The notes beneath the pieces were generated by a model. That model worked only from the letters and a program-made list of their open reading frames with translations, made no database searches and was not told the DNA's origin. A stretch of 64,000 bases of DNA from assembly GCF_003854895.1 (NCBI RefSeq), contig NZ_CP033966.1, positions 5,208,001 to 5,272,000 on the forward strand, read 5' to 3'. Positions 10,426-18,239 of the stretch are shown piece by piece. Every line of letters begins with the position of its first letter. The stretch's first letter is position 1. This stretch comes from Pigmentiphaga sp. H8 (GTDB lineage Bacteria > Pseudomonadota > Gammaproteobacteria > Burkholderiales > Burkholderiaceae_B). The position numbers and the translations under genes were made by a program.

Positions 10426-11409
10426 ATGAAACGCCCGTACCTGACGGCCCTGGTGTTGCTTGCCCTGGGCCCCACCCTGCCGGCCCACGCCCAGCAGCCC
10501 TACCCGAACCGCCCCATCAAGGTCATCGTCGGCTACCCCGCCGGCGGCACGCTCGACGGTCCCGCGCGCATCGTCACCCAGACCATGTCGCGCCTGGCGG
10601 GCCAGTCGTTCGTCGTCGAGAACCGCCCCGGCGCGAGCGCCAACATCTCCGCGGAAATCGTCGCCAAGGCGCCGGCCGATGGCTATACCCTGCTGCTCAG
10701 CTCATCCTCCCTCTCGTCCTCCGGCGCCTTGTTCAAGAACCTCCCGTTCGAACCGACGAAGGATTTTCGCCACGTGGGCCGCTTCTGCACCCTTCCCACC
10801 GTGATCGTCGCGCGCAAGGACCTGCCGGCGAACACCCTGCAGGAAGTCGTCGATCTGGCGAAACAGAATCCGGGCAAGCTGACGTACGGCTCGCCGGGCA
10901 CGGGGACCGGCGCCCACATGTCGGGGGAAGTGCTGAACCGCTATGCCGGCATCCGCATCACCCACATCCCGTTCAAGGGCTCCGCCCAGGCCCTGACCAA
11001 TATCTCGGGCGGCCACATCGATCTCATGATAGGCGGCCTCTCGACCATCGAGGGTGCCATCAAGGGCAAGCTGGTCAAGGTCCTGGCGGTGACGAATCCT
11101 GAACCATCCCCCGACCTGGTGGACGCCCCGACCATCCAGCAGGCCTTGAAAGACTATCAAGCACCCCGCCAATACCAGTTTTCGACCTGGCTGGGGCTGT
11201 CCGCGCCGGCCGGCACGCCAGATGCCGTCATCGACCGGCTCCAGGCCTTGCTGCAGGCCGCGCTGCAAGACCCGAAGACCCGCCAGGAACTGACCGCCAT
11301 CGGCGTCTCGCCCGGCTTTCTACCCGGCATCGCGCTGCGGGAACAGATCGACGAGGAAGTGCCTGCCTATGCAAAGGTCGTCAAGGAAATCGGCATTGCC
11401 TTCGACTGA
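10426..11409 (+). CDS. Bug-family (TTT) periplasmic solute-binding protein
   Basis: The protein has 327 residues. The signal peptide runs MKRPYLTALVLLALGPTLPA with cleavage near AHAQQ. The Bug fold follows, with YPNRPIKVIVGYPAGGTLDG, FVVENRPGASANISAEIVA and GTGTGAHMSGEVLNRYAGI. It begins the cluster divergent from the IclR gene and is followed one base later by an enoyl-CoA hydratase, so uptake or sensing of a carboxylate is probably linked to CoA-thioester catabolism. No TctA/TctB membrane genes are next to it. Confidence 0.93.
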   Translation: MKRPYLTALVLLALGPTLPAHAQQPYPNRPIKVIVGYPAGGTLDGPARIVTQTMSRLAGQSFVVENRPGASANISAEIVAKAPADGYTLLLSSSSLSSSGALFKNLPFEPTKDFRHVGRFCTLPTVIVARKDLPANTLQEVVDLAKQNPGKLTYGSPGTGTGAHMSGEVLNRYAGIRITHIPFKGSAQALTNISGGHIDLMIGGLSTIEGAIKGKLVKVLAVTNPEPSPDLVDAPTIQQALKDYQAPRQYQFSTWLGLSAPAGTPDAVIDRLQALLQAALQDPKTRQELTAIGVSPGFLPGIALREQIDEEVPAYAKVVKEIGIAFD

Positions 11410-11410
11410 C

Positions 11411-12202
11411 ATGGAAACTTCCTCCTGCGTGCAGGCCGATCTGTCCGGACCCGTCGCCACACTGACCCTGAACCGGCCCGACCGGCTCAACGCGATGACC
11501 GTCGAGATGGACCGGCAATTGCGGGCCGCCTTCGACATCGCGAGCGACTCGCCCCAATGCCGGGTCATCATCATACGAGGCGCGGGCCGGGGATTCTGCT
11601 CGGGCGCCGATCGCGACACTGCTGGAGGCACGCAATCACCGCTTTCCTGGCAGCCGTGTCCGGCTCGTCTCGCGGAGTTCCGCTTCGGCTACCTGCTCGA
11701 GTCGCCCAAACCCGTGATCGCCGCCATCCATGGCGCGGCGATAGGCGTGGGGCTCGTCCTTGCCGCGTGCTGCGACATCAGGCTGGCGACTTGCGACGCC
11801 AAGCTGGGCTTCCCGTATTCGCGGCTGGGGCTGGTCGGGGAATACGGCATCGCCCACCTGCTTCCCGCCTTGCTGGGCAGCGGCATCGCGCGCGAACTCC
11901 TGCTGTCGGGTCGCCTGTTCAGCGGCACCCAGGCACTCGACATGGGACTGGCCAGCCACGTCGCCGATGCCGACGCCTTCGACGCACTGGTGCGCGAGTA
12001 CGCCGAAGACCTGGCGCGCAACTGCTCGCCTCGCTCGATGGCCGTCATCAAGAACCAGCTGCGCGACGCCGCCCAGCAGACATTCATCGAGTCGCTGCAT
12101 CGCGCGAACCGCGAACTCGATGCCGCCAGGCAATCGTCCGACTACGCCGAGGCCCGCGCGGCCCGGCGCGACCGCCGTCCTCCCGCCTTCACCGGAGATT
12201 GA
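11411..12202 (+). CDS. Enoyl-CoA hydratase/isomerase family protein
   Basis: The protein has 263 residues and a crotonase fold. VATLTLNRPDRLNAM lies near residue 15. GAGRGFCSGAD near 60 forms the first oxyanion-hole strand. AAIHGAAIGVGLVLAACCDIRLA near 105 forms the second. The start at 11411 directly follows the Bug stop codon; an in-frame ATG 42 bp earlier overlaps that gene and adds nothing to the fold. The catalytic acid positions differ between crotonase branches, so hydration, isomerisation or C-C cleavage are all possible. It is paired with a second crotonase and a class III CoA transferase. Confidence 0.9.
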   Translation: METSSCVQADLSGPVATLTLNRPDRLNAMTVEMDRQLRAAFDIASDSPQCRVIIIRGAGRGFCSGADRDTAGGTQSPLSWQPCPARLAEFRFGYLLESPKPVIAAIHGAAIGVGLVLAACCDIRLATCDAKLGFPYSRLGLVGEYGIAHLLPALLGSGIARELLLSGRLFSGTQALDMGLASHVADADAFDALVREYAEDLARNCSPRSMAVIKNQLRDAAQQTFIESLHRANRELDAARQSSDYAEARAARRDRRPPAFTGD

Positions 12203-12207
12203 TCCAG

Positions 12208-12993
12208 ATGGACTTCATCGATATCGCGACGCGCGACGGCGTGGCGGTCCTGACGCTGAACGCGCCAGCCACCCGCAACGCGCTGAGCGGGCCGGAACAC
12301 TATGCCGCGGTCGAAGCCGCATGCGCACGCGTCGGCGCCGACCGCGAAATCCGCGCCGTGATCCTGACCGGCGCCGGCAGCGCCTTCTGCGCCGGCGGCA
12401 ACGTCAAGAACATGTGGCAGCGCATCTGCGCGCCCGGCGCCGTTGCCGCCGACGAACGCTACCGGTACAAGGAGGGCATCCACCGCATCGTCCAGGCCCT
12501 GTACGGACTCGAGGTCCCCACCATCGCGGCGATCAACGGCCCGGCCATGGGTGCCGGGCTGGACCTGGCGTGCATGTGCGACATCCGCCTGGCCAGCGAT
12601 CGCGCCCGGTTCGCCGAGAGCTTCGTTAAGCTGGGCATCATTCCGGGCGATGGCGGAGCATGGCTGCTGCAGCGGATCGTCGGCCCCTCGCGCGCGGCCG
12701 AGATGATCTTCACCGGCGACACCATCGATCCCACCCAGGCCCTGGCCTGCGGACTGGTTTCCCAGGTACTCCCGGCTGACGGCCTGATGGAGGCAGCCTG
12801 GGACCTGGCCCGCCGCATCGCCGCCAACCCTCCGCACGCGCTGCGCATGGCCAAGCGCCTGCTGCGCGAATCACAGCATGCCCGGCTCGAATCGATACTG
12901 GAAATGTCCGCGGCATTCCAGGCGCTGGCGCATTTCACCCCCGATCACCACGAGCTCGTGCAACGGGCCGCCACCCGGAGCACGGCAACGTGA
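12208..12993 (+). CDS. Enoyl-CoA hydratase/isomerase family protein
   Basis: The protein has 261 residues and is a second crotonase, clearly diverged from the one just upstream. The visible motifs are VAVLTLNAPATRNALS, LTGAGSAFCAGGNVKNM, and AAINGPAMGAGLDLACMCDI. FVKLGIIPGDGGAWLLQRIV is the helix that carries the catalytic acid in many family members. It starts 5 bp after its partner and ends in a four-base GTGA overlap with the CoA-transferase gene, so the three are translationally coupled. The substrate is unknown. Confidence 0.91.
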   Translation: MDFIDIATRDGVAVLTLNAPATRNALSGPEHYAAVEAACARVGADREIRAVILTGAGSAFCAGGNVKNMWQRICAPGAVAADERYRYKEGIHRIVQALYGLEVPTIAAINGPAMGAGLDLACMCDIRLASDRARFAESFVKLGIIPGDGGAWLLQRIVGPSRAAEMIFTGDTIDPTQALACGLVSQVLPADGLMEAAWDLARRIAANPPHALRMAKRLLRESQHARLESILEMSAAFQALAHFTPDHHELVQRAATRSTAT

Positions 12994-14198
12994 CGACGGC
13001 CAATCTTCCTCTCGAAGGCATCACCGTCCTCGACCTCGGACAGGTGTACCAAGGGCCCTATTGTGGCTTTCTGCTTGCCACTGGCGGCGCGAGAGTCATC
13101 AAGATCGAGCCGCCCGGCGGTGATTCCGTGCGCAGCCGCGCCGACGCGCCCGGAGGCAACTCGCTGGCCTTCGCCATGCTGAACGCCAACAAGGAAGGCA
13201 TGACCCTGGACCTGAAGACCCAGGCCGGCAGGGACCTGCTGCTGCGCATGGTGGATCGGGCGGACGTGCTGCTGGAAAACTTCGCGCCTGGCGTGATGGA
13301 CAGGCTGGGCCTGGGCGCGGACGCTCTGTGCGCGCGCAACCGCCGGCTGATCTACGCCTCGGGCAGCGGCTACGGATCGACCGGCCCCTATCGCGACGTC
13401 CTGGCCATGGACCTCACCATCCAGGCGATCGGAGGCATGATGTCGGTGACCGGTTTCGCCGATGGCCCGCCGGTGAAGGCCGGCGCCGCCGTCAGCGACT
13501 TCCTGGGCGGAGCGCACCTGTACGGCGCCGTCGTGACTGCCCTGTTGCAGCGCGAGCGCACGGGCGAAGGCTGCGCGGTCGAGACCGCCATGTTCGACAT
13601 GTGCTACCACACGCTGGCTTCCAATCTGAGCATGATGCACAAACAGGGGCGGCCCGCGCCTCGAACGGGCAACCGGCACGGCGGACTGTCGGTGGTCCCC
13701 TACAACGTCTATCCGGCCCGGGACGGCCACGTCGCCATCATTTGCGTCAAGGACGCGCACTGGCGGAATCTGGCCCGCACCATGGACCGTCCGGAACTGG
13801 CGGACGATTCCCGCTATGCCAGCAACCGCGCACGCGCCGAGGCCATCGACGAAGTCGACGAACTCATCTCGTCGTGGTCCCGCCAGCACGGCAAGGAAGA
13901 AATTTTCCGGCTCTCCCAGCGTAACCGTTTCCCGGCGGCGCCCGTCCGAGACCTGCGTGAACTGAGCGAAGATCCGCACCTGCACCAGCGAGGCGCACTG
14001 CATTACATGGACCATCCGGTGCTGGGACGGATCGCGCTGCCGCATTCGCCGCTGCGCTTCGTCCGGCAACACCAGTTGCCGCTATCGCCGAATCCCGCGC
14101 TGGGAGAGCACAACGCCAGCGTGCTGACGAACATGCTTCGCATGTCCGACGAGGATATCCGCAACTACGATCGCCTCGGAGCGTTCGGCTCCGCCTGA
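12990..14198 (+). CDS. CoA-transferase family III (CaiB/BaiF)
   Basis: The protein has 402 residues from a GTG start overlapping the preceding stop codon. Class III CoA-transferase features are visible: GITVLDLGQVYQGPYCGFLL, a GARVIKIEPPGGDSVR segment, NKEGMTLDLKTQAGRDLL and the region around residue 165 with the family Asp nucleophile context (VSDFLGGAHLYGAV). These enzymes move CoA from succinyl-CoA or a similar donor to an organic acid. In this cluster it would activate the acid delivered by the Bug system, so that the two crotonases can act on the thioester. It is the last gene of the cluster. Confidence 0.92.
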   Translation: MTTANLPLEGITVLDLGQVYQGPYCGFLLATGGARVIKIEPPGGDSVRSRADAPGGNSLAFAMLNANKEGMTLDLKTQAGRDLLLRMVDRADVLLENFAPGVMDRLGLGADALCARNRRLIYASGSGYGSTGPYRDVLAMDLTIQAIGGMMSVTGFADGPPVKAGAAVSDFLGGAHLYGAVVTALLQRERTGEGCAVETAMFDMCYHTLASNLSMMHKQGRPAPRTGNRHGGLSVVPYNVYPARDGHVAIICVKDAHWRNLARTMDRPELADDSRYASNRARAEAIDEVDELISSWSRQHGKEEIFRLSQRNRFPAAPVRDLRELSEDPHLHQRGALHYMDHPVLGRIALPHSPLRFVRQHQLPLSPNPALGEHNASVLTNMLRMSDEDIRNYDRLGAFGSA

Positions 14199-14211
14199 CC
14201 GACACCAGGCA

Positions 14212-14233
14212 GGCTTGCTGCCCGCGGCAAGCC
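14212..14233 (+). terminator. Possible weak hairpin after the CoA-transferase gene
   Basis: GGCTTGC at 14212-14218 pairs with GCAAGCC at 14227-14233 around an eight-base loop, 14 bp after the stop codon. There is no clear T-tract, so this may be a weak or Rho-assisted stop. Confidence 0.3.
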
Positions 14234-14273
14234 CACGTATCGTTGCTCCGCATCGCAGGCAAGGAGACGCGGG

Positions 14274-14612
14274 ATGACGATACGAACGACATGGCGCATG
14301 CTGGCCTGGGGCGGCTGCCTGGCCGCCAGCGCGGCCGCCGCCGAACCGCAGGCGATCGAAACGGAACTGGGCCCGGGCGCGCGCGCCGTCCGGGTGGTAG
14401 GCCAGCCCGGCGATTCCCCCTCGGCGCTGCGCGCCCGTCTCGACCAGCGCCTGGACGAACTGTGCCAGGGCCGGGTCTATGCCGTGTCCTACCAGGAAGG
14501 CCAATCCGTGCGACAGTGGCACGCAGCGGGCGGCTCGACCATGATGGCCGCCCCGGAAACCGTCGTTCCCTATGCCGATGCGCAGGCGGTGTGCGACCAG
14601 CAGCAAGACTGA
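14274..14612 (+). CDS. Small secreted protein of unknown function
   Basis: The protein has 112 residues. Residues 1-24 look like a signal peptide (Arg, then a hydrophobic run ending SAAAAEP). The mature part has two cysteines (in ELCQGRVYAVSY and AVCDQQQ), which could form one disulfide in the periplasm. GGAGACGCGGG lies just upstream of the ATG. I do not recognise the family. An alternative overlapping frame is Arg/Gly-rich and less convincing. It stands alone between the CoA-transferase and the brnTA remnant. Confidence 0.6.
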   Translation: MTIRTTWRMLAWGGCLAASAAAAEPQAIETELGPGARAVRVVGQPGDSPSALRARLDQRLDELCQGRVYAVSYQEGQSVRQWHAAGGSTMMAAPETVVPYADAQAVCDQQQD

Positions 14613-14657
14613 CCCGTCGAGACATTTCTGTCCACGGCGAGCTTTACCCGCACTTAG

Positions 14658-14845
14658 CCAGACTTTACGGCTCTGATCGCCCGCGATATTCGCCGGGACT
14701 ATGAAGAAATCCGATACGTCGCCATCGGCTGCACGTTGCAGTGTTGATGGAAATCCCAACGGGCGTGCGCATCATCAGCCTGCGCAAGGCCAACTCTCGC
14801 GAGGTCCGAGCCTATGAGCAGAAACAAACGGCCGTTGACCGATGA
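14658..14845 (+). pseudogene. Broken brnT toxin remnant
   Basis: Two frames together give a BrnT-like sequence. The first, from 14658, reads DFTALIARDIRRDYEEIRYV followed by AIG and then a stop at 14745. The second picks up near 14729 with RLHVAVLMEIPTGVRIISLR and continues KANSREVRAYEQ before a stop at 14843-14845. The IRIIS-x-RKAN-x-REVxxYE ending is the BrnT C-terminal signature. No start codon or N-terminal third is present and the frame breaks in the middle, so the RNase toxin should be inactive. The 3' end overlaps brnA by 32 bases, as in functional brnTA operons. Confidence 0.6.
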
Positions 14846-15098
14846 CTCCGGAGAAGCCCGGGAGCTTGGCGCGGAAGATCTGAAGCACTTCGGTTCCCCA
14901 CACGAAGTTCTTCCCGAATCCCTGCGGGAGAGAATCGGCACCCGGCGGCGTGGTCCTCAAAAAACCCCGACCAAGGTTCCGGTCACCATCCGGCTTTCGC
15001 GCGAGGTCGTGGAACGCTTCAAGGCATCTGGCACGGGTTGGCAGACACGCGTCGATACCGCGCTGAAAGAATGGCTGGAGACGCACGAACCAGCGTGA
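14814..15098 (+). CDS. brnA: BrnA-family antitoxin
   Basis: The protein has 94 residues and matches BrnA antitoxins: a disordered N-terminal toxin-neutralising part and a C-terminal ribbon-helix-helix DNA-binding part reading KVPVTIRLSREVVERFKASG, followed by GWQTRVDTALKEWLETH. It looks intact. Its usual partner BrnT is present only as a broken remnant overlapping its start, so it is an orphan antitoxin that might still repress its own promoter or neutralise a BrnT elsewhere. Confidence 0.83.
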   Translation: MSRNKRPLTDDSGEARELGAEDLKHFGSPHEVLPESLRERIGTRRRGPQKTPTKVPVTIRLSREVVERFKASGTGWQTRVDTALKEWLETHEPA

Positions 15099-15212
15099 CC
15101 CCGCTTGGCCGCGAGAAGCCAGCCGGCCTTACACGCGCTTACACCCCCACACCCCGCGCCGCGAAAGAATCGTGAAACGGCGGGTCCAACGGCAGGACCC
15201 CTGGGAGCAGGC

Positions 15213-16619
15213 ATGGCCGTACACGAACCCGCGATGCCCGGCATCGCCCTCAACCGCTTCGGACTGGGCACGCGACCCGACGACACGGCGCCCGCCGACG
15301 GCAGGCGGTGGCTGCTGGAACAGCTTGGCCGCTACGAGCCTCGCCCGGCCGCCTGGGACCCCCTGCCGGCCTCCGGCGACCTGGTCCGGGACACCGTCGC
15401 CCGCCAGCGCGAAATACGCGACACGCCCTCGGACCAGCAGGCTCCCGCCCGCGAGGCCCTGCGCAAGGCGCAGCGCCAGCATTACCTGGATGCCATCGAC
15501 ATGCGCACGCTGTCGGCATTGGATGCGCCCACGCCCTTCGTCGAACGGCTGGTGCATTTCTGGGCCAATCACTTCGCCATCTCGGCCGAGAATCCCGCCG
15601 TCGCGATGCTGGCGGGCAGCTTCGAGGCCGACGCCATCCGCCCGCACGTGCTCGGCCGTTTCGAGAACATGGTGCTGGCGGTGGAGCGCCATCCGGCGAT
15701 GCTGCTGTTCCTGAACCAGAATGCGTCGATCGGCCCCGGCAGCGTGGCCGCGACCCGCGCCACGCGGCGCAATCCGGCACAGCAGCGCGGGCTGAACGAA
15801 AACCTGGCGCGCGAGATCATGGAACTGCACACACTGGGCGTGCGCAGCGGCTACGGCCAGGAAGACGTGACGGAGTTCGCGCGCGCCCTGACGGGCTGGT
15901 CGGTGGCCGGCCTGGGCGCGCCCGACACGCCCCGGCGCGGCGTCGAACTGGACCAAGGCACGGGCTACGCGTTCCAGGCCGAACGCCACGAGCCCGGCCC
16001 GCGCACGGTGCTCGGCCGCCGCTACGGCCAGGCCGGGCAGCAGCAGGCCGCCGCCATCATCCGCGATTTCGCGCGCGCCGATGCCACCGCGCGCCACGTG
16101 GCGACCAAGCTCGCCCGCCACTTCGTGGCCGACAACCCGCCGCCCGCGGTGGTCGAGCGGCTGGCCCGCGCCTACCGCGATCACGACGGTGAACTGAAGC
16201 CGGTCTACCAGGCGCTGATCGCGTCCCCGGAGGCCTGGCGCCCCGCGCCCGCCAAGTTCAAGACGCCCTGGGAATGGCTGGTGTCCGCGCTGCGCGGGCT
16301 GGGCCGCACCGACCTGCAAGGCGTGCGGGTGGCGGCCCTGATGCAGCAGTTGGGCCAGCCGCTGTGGCGCCCCGGTTCGCCCGCCGGCTACGACGACGTG
16401 GCGGGCAGTTGGGCCGCCCCCGACGCCCTGATGCGGCGCGTGGAACTGGCGGGCCGCCTGGCCAGCCTGCCGGACGCCGGCATGGATGCGCGCCAGCTGG
16501 CGCCCCGGCTGTTGCCCGGACAACTGGGCGAGGCCACCGCCACGGCGCTGTCGCGCGCCGAATCCGGACGCACCGCGATGGCGCTGCTGTTGGTGTCGCC
16601 CGAGTTCCTGAGGAGATGA
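15213..16619 (+). CDS. DUF1800 family protein
   Basis: The protein has 468 residues. DUF1800 blocks are visible: ALNRFGLGTRPDD at the N-terminus, LVHFWANHFAIS near residue 110, then NENLAREIMELHTLGV and GYGQEDVTEFARALTGWSV near 195-225. The start at 15213 has GGGAGCAGGC upstream and begins just before the conserved block. The function of DUF1800 is not established; the gene is nearly always paired with DUF1501, as here (4 bp gap), and the pair is suspected to act at or beyond the membrane. I see no convincing signal peptide on this partner. Confidence 0.92.
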   Translation: MAVHEPAMPGIALNRFGLGTRPDDTAPADGRRWLLEQLGRYEPRPAAWDPLPASGDLVRDTVARQREIRDTPSDQQAPAREALRKAQRQHYLDAIDMRTLSALDAPTPFVERLVHFWANHFAISAENPAVAMLAGSFEADAIRPHVLGRFENMVLAVERHPAMLLFLNQNASIGPGSVAATRATRRNPAQQRGLNENLAREIMELHTLGVRSGYGQEDVTEFARALTGWSVAGLGAPDTPRRGVELDQGTGYAFQAERHEPGPRTVLGRRYGQAGQQQAAAIIRDFARADATARHVATKLARHFVADNPPPAVVERLARAYRDHDGELKPVYQALIASPEAWRPAPAKFKTPWEWLVSALRGLGRTDLQGVRVAALMQQLGQPLWRPGSPAGYDDVAGSWAAPDALMRRVELAGRLASLPDAGMDARQLAPRLLPGQLGEATATALSRAESGRTAMALLLVSPEFLRR

Positions 16620-16623
16620 AGCC

Positions 16624-17784
16624 ATGACCATCGCCCATCCCCGGCGCCGCTGGCTCCAGCAGACCGCGCTTGCCGCGGCCGCCACGGCATTCGCGCCGCG
16701 CGTGCTGTTCGCGCGGGCCGAGACCGACCGGCGCTTCGTCTTCATCATCCAGCGCGGGGCGGCGGACGGCCTGAACACCGTGATTCCTTACGCGGACCCC
16801 GCCTATGCCGGGCTTCGGCGCGAACTGGCCATCGATCCCGCGCAGGCGATACGGCTGGACGGCAGCTTCGCCCTGCATCCCGCGCTGGCGGCCACCGGCG
16901 AACTCTACCGCGCCGGACAGGCGCTGTTCCTGCATGCCGTCGCGTCGCCTTACCGGGAACGTTCGCACTTCGACGGCCAGAACGTGCTGGAGACCGGCGG
17001 CACCCGCCCCTACCAGCGCAAGGACGGATGGCTGAACCGGTTGCTGGGCATGCTGCCCGGCCTTAAAGATGCCGAGGCGATCGCCCTGGCCCCCACCGTT
17101 CCGCTGGCGCTGCGCGGCCAGGGGCGGGTTGCGTCGTACGCGCCGTCCGCCCTGCCCGCGCCGCCGGACGACCTGCTGCTGCGCGTCCAGCAACTGTATG
17201 AACCCGATGCCCAGTTGCACACGCTGTGGGACGCCGCCCTGGAAGCGCGCGACATGGCGGGCCCCGGCCGGACCCGGCAGAATCCCGCCGAACTGGGCAA
17301 GCTGGCCGCCACGTTCCTGAAGCGCCCCGACGGTCCGCGCATCGCCATGGTGGAGACAGGGGGCTGGGATACCCATGCCGGCCAGAACGCCCGGCTGGCC
17401 GCGCAGTTGAAGAACCTCGACGCGCTGCTGGCCGCGTTGAAGGAACACCTGGGCGATGCCTGGACCCGGACCGTCGTCCTGGTCGCCACCGAGTTCGGCC
17501 GCACCGCCGCCGTCAACGGCACCGGCGGCACCGACCACGGTACGGGCTCCGCCGCCATGCTGGTCGGCGGCGCGGTCCGGGGCGGCCGCGTCATCGCCGA
17601 TTGGCCGGGGCTGGGTCCGTCCCAGCTTCTGGAAGCGCGCGACCTGCGGCCCACCCTCGGCCTGCCCACGCTGATCGCCGCCACGGCCGCCGAGTGCTTC
17701 GCGCTGGACCCGGGGCGTACGCTGCAAACGCTGTATCCTGGACAGACGGCGGCAGGAAGGCTGCCGGGACTGCTGACGAGTTAG
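16624..17784 (+). CDS. DUF1501 family protein, probably Tat-exported
   Basis: The protein has 386 residues. The N-terminus HPRRRWLQQTALAAAATAF has a twin-arginine-like RRRWLQ followed by a weakly hydrophobic stretch, typical of DUF1501 exported folded proteins. The family blocks are RGAADGLNTVIPYADPAYAG, GGWDTHAGQN and the TEFGRTAAVNGTGGTDHGTG motif, related to the alkaline-phosphatase/sulfatase superfamily. It is coupled to the DUF1800 gene. tatABC genes in this window would supply the export route. The substrate is unknown. Confidence 0.92.
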   Translation: MTIAHPRRRWLQQTALAAAATAFAPRVLFARAETDRRFVFIIQRGAADGLNTVIPYADPAYAGLRRELAIDPAQAIRLDGSFALHPALAATGELYRAGQALFLHAVASPYRERSHFDGQNVLETGGTRPYQRKDGWLNRLLGMLPGLKDAEAIALAPTVPLALRGQGRVASYAPSALPAPPDDLLLRVQQLYEPDAQLHTLWDAALEARDMAGPGRTRQNPAELGKLAATFLKRPDGPRIAMVETGGWDTHAGQNARLAAQLKNLDALLAALKEHLGDAWTRTVVLVATEFGRTAAVNGTGGTDHGTGSAAMLVGGAVRGGRVIADWPGLGPSQLLEARDLRPTLGLPTLIAATAAECFALDPGRTLQTLYPGQTAAGRLPGLLTS

Positions 17785-17792
17785 CCCCACCC

Positions 17793-18215
17793 ATGCCCAA
17801 GGACCGCCCCGTCCCTTTCGCGCCACCCCGCCGGCAAGCCGCCGCGCCGCGCAACTCGCTGCTATGGATATTCGAGCCGCTGGAACGGGATGCCGGCTAT
17901 TCCAGCAAGCGCATGTTCGGCTGCCTCGCCGCCTACCTGGACGACCTGCTGTGCCTGGTGGTGGCGGACCGGGGCGATCCCTGGAGCGGCCTGCTGGTGT
18001 GCACGTCCAAGGACCGGCACGCGGCGTTGATCGACGACGAGCCGGCGCTGCGGCCCCACGCGGTGCTGGGCAAGTGGCTGTACCTGCCCCAGGACCACGC
18101 GGAGTTCGAAACCACCGCGGCCAGACTGGCAGAACTCGCCAGGGCGCGCGACCCGCGCCTAGGCGTTGCGCCCCAGCCACGTGCCCGGCGAACACGGCGG
18201 GGTACCTTGGGTTGA
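17793..18215 (+). CDS. TfoX/YjbR-like hypothetical protein
   Basis: The protein has 140 residues. The central part (SKRMFGCLAAYLDDLLCLVV, then a GKWLYLPQDHAEFET segment) resembles the TfoX N-terminal / YjbR-like fold that begins with a K-R-M-F-G motif. The N-terminal 20 and C-terminal 20 residues are Arg/Pro-rich and may be disordered. It follows DUF1501 by 8 bp and is convergent with the MFS gene. TfoX itself regulates competence, but this similarity is weak and no function is claimed. Confidence 0.65.
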   Translation: MPKDRPVPFAPPRRQAAAPRNSLLWIFEPLERDAGYSSKRMFGCLAAYLDDLLCLVVADRGDPWSGLLVCTSKDRHAALIDDEPALRPHAVLGKWLYLPQDHAEFETTAARLAELARARDPRLGVAPQPRARRTRRGTLG

Positions 18216-18239
18216 CCGCTACGGCGGCGGGGACGTCCC

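Noticed and set aside
15129..15150. Tandem TTACAC pair as another integrase site
   Set aside because: No integrase, att repeat or foreign DNA lies nearby; the hexamers occur by chance in GC-rich sequence.
15129..16778. 549-codon minus-strand reading frame
   Set aside because: Antisense to the DUF1800 gene and low in protein-like features.
16258..18195. 645-codon minus-strand reading frame
   Set aside because: Antisense to the DUF1800, DUF1501 and TfoX-like genes, with Gly/Arg/Gln-rich composition typical of a shadow frame.
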